Assembly: GCA_958295665.1 (NCBI GenBank)
Contig: OY282560.1
Span: 142,654,091-142,718,090, forward strand
Reading direction: 5' to 3'
Length of the DNA: 64,000 nt
Source of the DNA: Tipula vernalis
Lineage: Eukaryota; Arthropoda; Insecta; Diptera; Tipulidae
The notes beneath the pieces are model-generated. The model was not told the DNA's origin. It did not search any database and saw only the letters and a program-made list of their open reading frames with translations. Positions 1 to 10,366 of this stretch are shown here, piece after piece; position 1 is the first letter of the stretch, and every line of letters begins with the position of its first letter. A program made the translations under genes and the position numbers.

Positions 1-1812
1 TATATTTTACAATTAAATGTGCACCACATTTTTATCACTCAATTTAATGTAATTATTTAGAATTATTATATTTGCGATAGGTGTGAAAAAAGTTGATATG
101 TGTTTCCAGGATTATCTATATTTATACGATATTCAAGTCACTTTGTTGAAAAGGTTAATTAAAAGTTTGATAGCTAATTCCAATTAAATTAGTTTAATGT
201 GAGTTTAATTCACGAATAAATTCTTTATTTGATTAACTAAGTGTATTTTTTGGTTGTGCAACATTTTCATGCAACGTACCGTTTTTTGTTCGTTCCTCTT
301 AAGCAGAAAGCAGAGAAGCACCCTTATATTTTTTGAGTGAATATATCCACCGCACCTTCCCCAAGAAAAAGGTGTTTTCCAAATTCGTTCTGTATAAATT
401 ATATCTGAAACCGGGCAAAACGTAAACAACAAATTTAGTGGAATTTTTAATGAAATATTTATGTAATTTGCTGTGACATAAAAACCGGTTTTGTGTTTGT
501 TCCGTCATTCTCAAGAAACAAATAAAAAAGTAACTGAAACTGAAATTATTTTCGCTCCGGGTTGCGAACATGTTTCTGATTCCTGAGGCGAAGGTGATCG
601 GTAATTTTACTTTTAGTAATACTAAAAAGTAATTAAGACATGGTGGCCTCTCACCACCTAAATTGGTATTTTATAAAATGATCACTAAAAATTGTACCAA
701 GAAATGTCAACTTTTTATGTGTTTTTCGTCTATGTCGTACTATTAAATTTTTAATGTGTCAAACGAGAATGAACACTGAAAAAATAAGGACACTTGCAGA
801 GTGAAAAACTACGTTAATAGTATGAAAAAATCATCAAAACTCCTCCGATGTATGCTGTAGTTAATAGTAAGAAACATGGTGCGTAATATTCTGGAAAATA
901 TAAATTTATTGATCATGACATTGATCGACTAGGTCGTAGAGTATTATTGAAGTTTTGCTTACGCATTGTGAAACAAATTGTAATATTAATATTGAATCTG
1001 TTTTGGATGAATTAATGCATATTATTAACATAGCAAGTTGTTGATTTAAGAAATAATTTGATAAATATAATAAACTATTCGTAATATGAACGAAACATTT
1101 AATAGTATAAATGATTGGGTTCATGTACAGAACTTAAAAGTTCATTCCTTTAAAGTAAAGTTCGAATATATTGATGAAATTATTCATACATTTTAAGCAA
1201 ATGCTGCGCAATAGTAATGATTTAATTCATAAAATTGACGACCGGTATCGTAAATAATAATCCAGGATACGTAATATTTACGTAATTATTCATATTATTA
1301 AAAATGGCAATTTGCGGGATTTAATGAATGAATTCATAAAATTTATATATATACACTGCACCAATTAAAAAACGGAACAGAAATTTTCTTCGAAAAAATA
1401 CCTAGATTTTTGAACGCTTGTATCTTGGTGAAATAACACCTTTCAAAAAAAAATTTTGTTTCTAGTTGAAGGAAATTTTGTTTTCTTTTCGATACTGGAA
1501 ACCGTTTTATTTTATTTTGTTTTTTTATGACATTTTTGAGTAAAACAAAAAGTATCTAAAAAAAAATTGCTGCTGCTTGAAACTGTAAACGAACTTGCCC
1601 GATATTTCATTCAAAAATCCAAATCGGCCATTTTAAGTTTTTTCCCCGTCTTATTTTTTCACCACTTTCTTACAAGGGACCCATGAAGGCACCAAAAGAG
1701 TCATAGGGCTGCATTGTCTGTACAAAAATGATAATAAATAAAAATAAAATAATCAAAATTAAATTGACATTTTTTACATATGTATACAGTTTTGAGTTTT
1801 TGTGAAATTTAC
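1..1812. other. AT-rich non-coding stretch
   Basis: I see no coding signal or complete mobile element here. The short open frames near 205-1,124 have no recognisable motif and are typical of 30% GC DNA. Around 1,355-1,660 there are long A/T runs next to an 'ACTGCACCAATT' stretch that could be a decayed DNA-transposon end, but no matching inverted copy was found. Confidence 0.5.
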
Positions 1813-1930
1813 CTTTATGAAAATCTCTCTCTTTAATTTCATGTAGAATTAGTTTTATTTCCGCGATTTTAACTCTTTCTGATTTTGAAAACCTCAACAT
1901 TTTTTTGAAATTTATATCCCAGTCTGTCAT
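1813..1930 (-). CDS. Possible initial coding exon, unrecognised
   Basis: On the minus strand an ATG at 1,930 opens a lysine-rich reading frame (MTDWDINFKKMLRFSKSERV, then KIAEIKLILHEIKERDFHK). It runs into a good splice-donor sequence (AAAG|GTAAAT) at 1,813/1,812, giving a 118-nt exon with one base left over. Past the donor the frame turns into low-complexity I/L/F-rich sequence, as expected when a frame runs into an intron. I do not recognise the peptide. It could be the first exon of a host gene, part of a decayed transposon, or chance. No TATA box or partner exon is evident. Confidence 0.22.
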
Positions 1931-2243
1931 TATATTAGAACATGGTGGATGAACGGTTTTGAAATCTTTATTAATCTACTGGAAAAAGTATAAAATATTG
2001 GTAAGTTATTTTTTTTGGTTTTATTTGTATTTTGAAGAAATGTTCAATATAAAAATATGTTTGTCAATAATTTCTAATTCCATTTAAAATGAAAGGACAA
2101 TCGCGATTTTGAAATATGAAACATTTAAAACTTATGAAAAAATCTTATATACGAATCATACCAAATGTGATAATCTGTTATTTTTTTTTAAATTTCGACC
2201 ATTTGGTCAGCATTTCCTCTAGTGAGTGTAGCTCGTTTTGGAT

Positions 2244-2353
2244 TTAATGTACTCGGTAAACACAGTAAGCTTGCCATAAGCTGTTAAATTCTTCGGCAGT
2301 CAGATTGTCATACTTAAGGCTCTTAATACCAGCTTCGGAGTCCGCTTCAATAT
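2244..2353 (-). CDS. Possible terminal coding exon, unrecognised
   Basis: On the minus strand a pyrimidine-rich tract ending in ACAATAG (acceptor AG at 2,355-2,354) precedes about 36 codons that end in TAA at 2,244. The peptide is well mixed and acidic (DIEADSEAGIKSLKYDNLTA, then EEFNSLWQAYCVYRVH), unlike the I/F/K/N-only frames typical of this DNA. That combination suggests a last exon. No canonical AATAAA was noticed just downstream on the minus strand. I do not recognise a family. A transposon remnant is the main alternative. Confidence 0.3.
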
Positions 2354-2355
2354 CT

Positions 2356-3389
2356 ATTGTTGAAAGAAAAGAAAATAAAAAGAAATCGTAACAAGGAATT
2401 TTCTGGTTATAGCAATAGATTAATCGCAACTTACTACATAAAATTATTAATTTTTTGAGCTTTAATGTCTGGAGTTAGTTTGTGTTTACAGATTAGATAA
2501 TTGACTTCCCGGAATTTAGAGAAATTACATCTTAGAATGCAATTTTGTAGTAGGTACAAAATTAGTTTTGATTATTAATAACGTTTTTCGATAGATATAA
2601 GGCGATTGTGTGTTTGTTCGTTTGGCTTTCAACGTTCACCATAAGCAGATAAAGTTCGTCAAGCGCAGTAAGACTCGCTTTCAGCTTCTATGCTACAGTA
2701 ATCCGATATCATCTTCTAATCGCAAATTTCATTTTTCATTTATTTGAAAAGATGTTCCACAAATTCAGAGAAACTGTAAATGTTCGATTGAAATTGAACA
2801 AGTTTTTGTTCAAATCATAGGTATAGGATCTTATATAACGATCGAGACGCACTAAGACAACTGACTGTATATTCTCATACAAATCGGTGTACGATGAATA
2901 GTAATCACTAATGACATAAACCTTGCGACCGATTAAATATTCGCTACAGAATTGAATTTCACCATAATAAAATAAAGATTTGGAAATGTCGAAGCGGATA
3001 GGTAAACAAAAATGTTAGTTAAATTTATTTTTAATATGACTTAAAATCTGTAGGTTATAACAATAAGTCTTTACATTTATATTATTTATTTGGTCAAAAA
3101 ATAAAAATTTCAGTAAAAGGAATCCAAAAATAAAATTATAAACTATAGTGTTCTCGAACAAACCGTATGAAGCTTGCTTTGTTTGATAATCAGATGTTTA
3201 TGATTCAAGGATTTTATATTTTTGAAAATGAACTTTTCTTTAATATTATAAATAGTTTCATCCCATCTTTTCATCTCATGAATTGGTGATCAATAAAACG
3301 TTTTTTTTAATAATTACAAAAAATACTAACATTTATAAAGGTTGAGAATGTATTATGTTATACGGATACAAAAAAAATATTATTTTTAA
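2356..3389. other. AT-rich non-coding stretch
   Basis: No gene or repeat boundary could be supported. A slightly GC-richer patch at about 2,600-2,960 has no sustained reading frame that I recognise. Confidence 0.45.
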
Positions 3390-5240
3390 TTATAATGAAC
3401 TAGCATTCGTAATATTAACGTAGTAAATTTTTATGAACAACATTTTTTCTGTAATTTTTACATCTACATATATGATGATTCGTACATTAATACAATGAAT
3501 TTGGGTTAATGATTGATGTTCATTAATAAAATGTTCAATATTTTCTTCAGTGAAGATGATTTTCTCAGTTGAAAGACCGTTTAAATCAATATTTCTTTTG
3601 TGTTTTAATAAGTTTCTTAATTTTATATTTATCACAAATTGTAAAAGTAATCATAGCACTTGTGTGCTTTGCACTTTCGAAATTTGCATAAATTGCAAGA
3701 AACACCGAGTATGCTACTAGCAGCGTTTCCGGCACATTTGATGCACTTACCACATGTTACGTTCGGATTTTTTTCGTCCAAAAACCATTTTTGAATGTAA
3801 TGTTGATTCGTGACGCCGATTAGCCCCATTACTAATTGGTTGATTGGTCATTTCTGGTAATGTTTTGAAATACTTTCCTCTAGCAGATAAATTCTTCGAT
3901 ATCACCCTTTTCTTTAATGGTTTAGGCTTTTTACGAAACTTACGATACATTCACTCCGTTTTTCGTTTTTAGTTCTTCTCTCCCTAATTCGATTTTCCTT
4001 CTTGGTATTATCTGCAATTCTCTTTTTATTTTCTTCTTCTTTCTGGTAACGTGTTGGCGAGCTAATATAGCTGCGACGTTCAGACTTTTAAATCCCCTTG
4101 CGCACAGATGTTTCAGGGATCGCAGAAAAGCTTAAAATTGGAATATGTGTATCATCTATATGCAGCACAGGTATACCGGATAAATTTACGTTTTCTGGAC
4201 CATTAAACCTCCTCAATTTTGCCGTCTCCAATGGTTATATCGTTATTGGTAATTGATTTCTTTGCTATCGTTGATAATAAATTTGAAATTTGAAAAGTGA
4301 TAAAAATCGTCCGAAGGACTTTGTGGGAAATGTTCAAACTGTTTCAGTATGTCTGAACCAACAATATTTTGGGAATATACAAAATTAATGGAACTTTCAA
4401 TATTGCTCGTAATGACACTTGGATTATCACCATTAAAGAAAGTCATGTTCAACATTTGAAGAACCCGGCATCAGGACCAAATATTTTTTGAATGATGTTT
4501 GTTCTCTTGTTGGTGATAGCGAAAATATGATAGCTGAAATACAATCACCGTAAGGTAATAAGTGTGGTGATAATCACAATTTGGAGTGTGATTTTTGAAA
4601 AAAAGATAGGTCTAACATTTTCTGGAATTTCACCCATGTTTTCCGTTTTGGAACAGTTTTCAGATTAATATATTCTCCAAGCTATCTTCTAACAAATTAA
4701 TGCGATTGATGGTCAACCGTCAAAATGAGTTTTTCTGTAGAAATATAGCGCTTCATACCACTACACTACTCGTATACCGGCTTGCAGAACGGCAGCATTA
4801 TAATTTTTTCAATTTCAACCAGTTCATGACAAACATCCAAATTATTATCTAGTTTATTTATAGATTGATCATTGATTTGATAATTAAGGTTCACAATTTA
4901 AAAAAAAAAAAATCTAAATTTCTTGAAATAAAAATGTTAATCATCAATATAAACTTTCAGGCGGTAATGCGCTGAACAATAACCTTTACTATTCTCTATC
5001 CTCGTTAATACGTTCTGTAACATTTTCCTTATTTCAAGGTATTTTGGAAAATTGTATGCCTTGAAACCGTTACAGATCTCCCGGTAATTGGTGTGATGGA
5101 GCAGCATTTTTCCAGCTAATAATAACCACTAACCTTTATTTAGACATTTCATTGCTTCATACACCGATAAGTCCGTGACCTTCCATGTTTGGCCACCTGC
5201 TCTTATATCCCAACCTCCTAATTTTTATCGGGCTTTATAC
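3390..5240 (-). pseudogene. Unrecognised decayed minus-strand coding relic
   Basis: Reading the minus strand from about 5,240 down to 3,630, protein-like segments recur between stops and frameshifts. One near 5,225 reads LGGWDIRAGGQTWKVTDLSV. An S/D/N/F-rich segment lies at 4,243-4,455 and a basic segment at 3,747-3,950. A cysteine-rich stretch at 3,632-3,829 contains CGKCIKC followed by a CxxC and further cysteines, reminiscent of a zinc-binding module. The composition is clearly less A/T-biased than the flanks. I could not assign a family. A decayed transposon or viral-like gene is more likely than a host gene because several frames are broken. Limits are approximate. Confidence 0.35.
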
Positions 5241-6302
5241 TTATAAAGCTCTCTCCTTAATGGTTTTGTCACTATTACTTTAATTTTAGATTTTTATTTT
5301 CTCTATACACTTGTAAACTTAACACAAACAAAACTTTCGACTGTACGCAAAATCAATCTTAGCAACTGAATGCACAAATTTTTTCCTTTAACCAAAATGC
5401 ACAGAAATTTGCACTAATAATAATTAATTATAACTATTAAATAAATCAATACAATAAACATTTATAAATAACATATAATCAAAACTAAACAATTTACGCA
5501 AAGACTTTGTTAAGTCCTAAGAACCAAGAATTGAATAGATATGAATGGATTAAGATTCATTTAATGAATGGTTATAAGCCAACGTTTTTATGTATCAATG
5601 AACAATTTAATCAATTAAAATTTTTTTGTTGGTATGTAAGTATTACCTATTTTGATTAATAAACAATTCATTTTTAATTTCTTATTTATTTTTAATTTTT
5701 TTGTTGTGTTTTTGTTTTCGGGCCAATCTATGGAGATTATGTATGAATATTTTTCAACATTCGTGATTAACGACGCAAGGTCATGCTTCAAGTATACACA
5801 TATTTAACGTTTCTTGTGTAGTCGAATTATATTTTACCAAATAATCGTTAGATGTGTGTACTTGTTAGCTGTTTGTACCGTTTTTAAAAAAGCATAATTT
5901 TGTCATCAAAAATTCGCCAAACAACCTAAACTCCCTAATTACCTTGGTAAGCACCTGGTTATATTTAAATCAAACTTTCCTCATATATTTATATTTTGCT
6001 TTAGCTCAAAAAAAAAATTGTTTGTTGCATTCATTTAAAAAATATTTAATTAAATATTGAAAACTACTGTTGTTAACTCGTAACGCAAAAAAAAAAAAAA
6101 AAAAAATAGACACTTTCGATAGGTATTTATTCATCTATGGCAATGGCACTATCGACTGAAGATAACTATTTTGCTTTGCTTACTTAATTTTAAGGGGAAA
6201 CTTGCTTTTGCATGTTAGATCAATTTTCTAAAATGTATGTAACCATGTAACAGCCGTTTGTTACAGTTCTTGCCATCATTTCATCCTTCTGAAGTGATCA
6301 GC
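5241..6302. other. AT-rich non-coding stretch with long poly-A
   Basis: No coding or structural signal was found apart from low-complexity A/T sequence, including an uninterrupted A run of about 20 at roughly 6,087-6,107. Confidence 0.5.
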
Positions 6303-6306
6303 TTAA
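6303..6306. other. TTAA target-site duplication, left
   Basis: TTAA lies directly outside the left terminal repeat of the piggyBac element and matches TTAA at 9,072-9,075. Duplication of TTAA is the hallmark of piggyBac insertion. Confidence 0.9.
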
Positions 6307-6323
6307 CCCTTGTGTCTATACCC
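6307..6323 (+). repeat. piggyBac left terminal inverted repeat
   Basis: CCCTTGTGTCTATACCC follows directly after TTAA. It matches the complement of 9,055-9,071 at 16 of 17 positions. Confidence 0.9.
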
Positions 6324-6729
6324 AAAAAAATATACACTACTCTATACCCGACCACCCGGGTGGCCACCTGTATTTTGTCGTTAAAATCGAAATATTTTGT
6401 ATTTGCCTGTGTGTTATTGCCTTTATTTATTTTAGTACAGTATTTTTAACGTCAGAAAATGGAAACAAAATAATAAATGGGGGTTTCCCTGATTAATACT
6501 AGTAAAAGAGAAATAGAAAAAAAAATCGTTTAGGTGAGTTGCGGAAATTAGAGCTAGTAGTTATTGGTATTCAAATGGAAAGGTTGTTTGCGGAAGAAGT
6601 TTTTTTTGGAAATAAATATATACATTTGTGTGTGTGATAAAATGGCGGATCGCAGAGAAATTTCAAATGCTGAATTTAGACGGTAAGATTTAATATTTAG
6701 CAACGATTAGTTAGATTTTTTACAAATTA

Positions 6730-6774
6730 CGTATCTAAATCATTTATTAAAAAGCGTATCTAAATCATTTATTA
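6730..6774 (+). repeat. 20-bp direct repeat before the acidic region
   Basis: CGTATCTAAATCATTTATTA occurs at 6,730-6,749 and 6,755-6,774 in the putative intron or leader of the piggyBac transposase. Confidence 0.8.
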
Positions 6775-7095
6775 GAGGAATGTGACAAAGACGAAGAAGT
6801 ACTTGATTTCGTTGCCGACAGCTCAGAAGATGAGTGGCTTCCTGCAGCAGCGGATAGAAACGCGGAAGATTCAGACATAGAGGACGGATACGAAGATCTT
6901 GAAGTTCGAATTAAAGTGTCTGATGAAGAGATTTTCAGCGATAGTGAAGTTGAAGAAGAAAATGAAACTGTTAGTGACAATAGAATTAATTCGCCTTTTC
7001 TAACAGTGAAAAATGGATCGATATGGAGACAAAATCCTCATCAAAGGCCAACATTGAGACATAATATTCTCAGGAGTCAACGAACAGGGCCAAAG

Positions 7096-7168
7096 ATACC
7101 TTCAAGTGTATATTTTCGGACGTCATTCGGGTGAAATATACCTTCAAGTGTATATTTTCGGACGTCAT
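7096..7168 (+). repeat. 31-bp direct duplication in the piggyBac gene
   Basis: The unit beginning ATACCTTCAAGTGTATATTT occurs at 7,096-7,126 and again at 7,138-7,168, a 42-bp period. The spacing keeps the frame but the junction contains a stop. Confidence 0.85.
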
Positions 7169-9054
7169 GTGTGAAATAATCATCAGACAAATAAACAGGA
7201 AGGCCAATGAGGTTTATGCAACACACAATTTTATAAATCCAGATAAACTACCAAAAAAGTGTAAATTATTGACTGAAAAGGAATTTGATGCCTACCTAGT
7301 AGCTATTCTCATAAATGCTGGTGTTCATCAATCAAATAGTGAACATACGAAGATATTATGGGCGACTACATCGAATCCTTTATATCGCGCGAGCATGGGA
7401 TTAAACCGATTTTGGGAAATATCCCGATTTCTATACGCTTCGACAATCAGAATACGCGGCAATTCCGATTACAGACCGATAAAGCTGCTGCCATAAGCGA
7501 AATATTTGAACTTTTGAACGAAAATTTGCGCAAAAATTATACACCATCTGAATGCGTCGTAGTGGATGAACAATTATTTCCATACCGAGGTATTTAACGA
7601 GACATTCGTTATTATATTTTACAAATACTTAAAAAAATGTTTTTGTGTATGACGAACAAAATTCACCCAATACATGCCGACTAAACCGGCAAAATATGAG
7701 ATCAAAGTTTGGTAGGTTTGCGATGCTGCTAACTCTTATCCAATAACGGGGCAGATCTCTACGGGTAAGCAACTATCAGGCAGGGAAACCAATCAAGGAG
7801 AGCGGGTTTTGAAGGACCTATGCGTCCGCTACAAAGGGTCCGGGAGAAATATAGTAACGGACAATTTTTTTACAACACTGCCGCTTGTTCGTTTGTTGAT
7901 CTCTTGGGACTTATCAATAGTCGGGACTTTAAAAAAAATATACCCTGTATTCCAAAAGAAATGTTGCCATCTAGATCCCGTGAAATCTATTCTTCAATAT
8001 TCGATTCAGCGATGATAATGTTACATTTTGTTCGTACATCCCCCAAAAAAAATAGAAGTGTATTATTATTATCTACTCAACGTTATACGGATAGAGTAAT
8101 TGGAGACAAAAGAAAACCGGAAATTATTCATTATTATAATGGTAAAAAAGGTGGAGTAGATAATATGGACAAGCTGGTCACACATTATTTAATGAAGGAC
8201 GCAACGATGACCTGTAGCATTTTTTTATAATATTATTGATGTTGCTTGTGTCGCGGCTTACAAAATTTACTCGGAAAACAATCCGGCTAGATCAAATAAA
8301 ACACATAACCGTTGAGAATTTTTGAAAGATTTAGTGCTTCAATTAGCTCTACCGCAGGTGTTAGATCGATCAACTATACCAAATGTATGTAGAAATTTTA
8401 ATTCACGCTCAGGGATAGCATGCATACTTGGCAAACCACTTTATGCACCAATACCAAACCAGTAACCGCCAACGTCTGGAATATCTAATGTGTTGCGCGG
8501 CAGCGATGGCTGAATACCTCAAGTTGGAAAATGCTGGATTTGTTTATCTTCAGATCCCAAAAAACGACGAAATACCTGGAATTCCTGTAGTGTCTGTAGA
8601 AGACCAGTGTGTGTTGAACACACGAACACTCAAATAAAATGTTCTAAGTGTTATTAGTTTTATAATTTTATGTAAATTCTTACCAAATTGAACATTTTAT
8701 TTTAAATATTTTTTATACACAACTGAATTATTTATGTGATACTTTTTGATTTTTTCTTGTAAAATGTATTAAATTTAATGTAAGCTAGACAATAAAACAT
8801 TATTGATTAACATTATTACTTTAATTAATAACATATTCAGCGTTTTTATTGGCCACCCGGGTGGCCGGGTCTAGACTACAGGGGTAATAATATATGTATA
8901 CGAATAATTCTGTTCAGCAATACTTTTTATTTAATTTTTATTCAAAGATCAATAAAAAATAAGTAGTTCTTAGATGTCAAGGAGTAGGGATAGTCTAACT
9001 CTGAAATTGCAAAAGTTATGAGCGTTTTAAATCGAAATGGCCACTCGGTTGACC

Positions 9055-9071
9055 GGGTATAAACACAAGGG
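9055..9071 (-). repeat. piggyBac right terminal inverted repeat
   Basis: GGGTATAAACACAAGGG lies immediately before TTAA at 9,072 and is the inverted partner of the left end. Confidence 0.9.
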
Positions 9072-9075
9072 TTAA

Positions 9076-9940
9076 GGTCGAATTAACTTTGTAAACTTTT
9101 TAGTTTAGTTCCAGCCATAGACACCATAAAAACGGCTAACATTTTTTGTTCACGTAATTTTTACTCTATAACTTTTCAAATACCGAACACATACAGAACA
9201 CATAACAAACTGTTTTTGCCAAAAATGTAGCATCACCATGTTGCATTACGTACTCGTAACTTTAGCAAACAGATACGAGCGATATTTTTAGTTAGCAGAT
9301 TTATTACTGATATGGAAAAATGGTACACTCGAACTTTTTGTCTTGACTAGCAAGCAAGCTTATTAATATTTCATATCTAATTATTGCGTTTGAAACAATT
9401 TTATTTCCTATATTTGAACAATTTAATTAGAGGCAAAAATCTCGACATTGAGGGTGTTATATTTAGGCTTAGGTTTCGTTCACATTTTTAATATATTGAT
9501 TGTACATATAGTTTAAATTTAAACTATTTGAATATGTTGACATTATTTTTACCATAATTTGTTAAAACCAAATCTCATCTCTTGAAGTTACATTTTCACC
9601 ATTAAAGTCCACCATATTTACCGACTTGCGAATTGCAAGATTATAGAGTATCTGCCCCATTAAAAGGTAATGCATTCTGGATGTATTTCTGCAGTAGTAT
9701 TTAATTTCGATTAACCAGCAAATCTAGTTTTTCTTGTAGGGTGAATGGCCGAGATAAAATTAATCGTAAACTAATCGTCAAAAAATTGATTGATTCTGTG
9801 TGTCATCTCGATTAAATTACAATAATACAATGCTTAAAACGTAATCGAGACGTTAATAATTTCAATTATTGTTTACTTTATCATTATGTAGGTTAACATT
9901 AGCAGACCTATTTAATTGTTAGTAATAAAACATTTGGAAT
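9076..9940. other. AT-rich non-coding stretch
   Basis: No gene, repeat boundary or motif could be supported between the piggyBac element and the next MITE. Confidence 0.5.
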
Positions 9941-9944
9941 AATA

Positions 9945-10362
9945 CTGCCGTCCTAGAATCAAACGCGGTATCTACAAAAACTTGGAAATTGAGTTTATGG
10001 TTTTCTTAGTAACCTGGCATGTTATTCTACCTATTTACCGACGGAAAACTTAGTATCTACATTATTTCTTCCAAAAACACGCATCATTTTATCGTATCTT
10101 TCTAAAATTTTTACCTTTTCTAAGCACGAATGGGGTATCTACATACTACTAGCTAAAAACGCAGTAACTACTTGTGCGAATATGTACATACCGCATTTGT
10201 GTTTAGTATTTAGTATACCTCATTTACTGTTACTTTGACTAGGAATCACCTTTATTAGGTAGCAAACATTCCCATTTACAAAGGGCTATTACCAAAACTT
10301 TAAAGCCTAATATCTCAATTTCAAGTCACCAGTAGATACCGCGTTTGATTCTAGGACGGCAG
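9945..10362. mobile_element. 418-bp MITE with 31-bp perfect terminal repeats
   Basis: The ends are perfect 31-bp inverted repeats (9,945-9,975 and 10,332-10,362) starting CTGCCGTCCTAGAATCAAAC. After a few bases the symmetry resumes for a further dozen (CTTGGAAATTGAG against CTTGAAATTGAG). AATA flanks both ends (9,941-9,944; 10,363-10,366) and fits a 4-bp target duplication. There is no open frame. The inner part repeats GTATCTAC-like words several times (near 10,050 and 10,135). The superfamily is not assigned. The perfect ends suggest recent activity. Confidence 0.88.
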
Positions 10363-10366
10363 AATA

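Larger units (their letters stand above)
6642..8637 (+). pseudogene. piggyBac transposase, frame-broken
   Basis: The order is typical of piggyBac transposases. An acidic N-terminal region (about 6,780-7,000, rich in E/D/S) is followed by the DDE domain. This has a MGLNRFWEISRFL-like block near 7,395-7,440, the first catalytic Asp in VVDEQLFPYRG near 7,555-7,595, QYMPTKPAKYEIKVW at about 7,667-7,711, the second Asp in VTDNFFTTLP near 7,855, and the third in GGVDNMDKL near 8,150. At least three frame changes (near 7,430, 7,600 and 7,930) and a 31-bp duplication at 7,096-7,168 break the frame. A short ATG-led peptide at 6,642-6,682 followed by GTAAGA could be a first exon, but its phase does not join cleanly. 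The family normally has about 550-600 residues, so most of the length is here but inactive. Confidence 0.88.
6307..9071 (+). mobile_element. piggyBac-superfamily DNA transposon, both ends present
   Basis: The element is 2,765 bp long. It is bounded by 17-bp terminal inverted repeats, CCCTTGTGTCTATACCC at 6,307-6,323 and its complement with one mismatch at 9,055-9,071, and flanked by TTAA on both sides. Inner inverted repeats carrying the palindrome CCACCCGGGTGG occur about 45 bp from the left end and again at 8,851-8,866. A second right-end-like sequence ends near 8,884, so the right terminus looks duplicated (8,851-8,889 and 9,039-9,071). The single transposase gene inside is broken, so movement would need a transposase supplied elsewhere. 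Confidence 0.92.
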
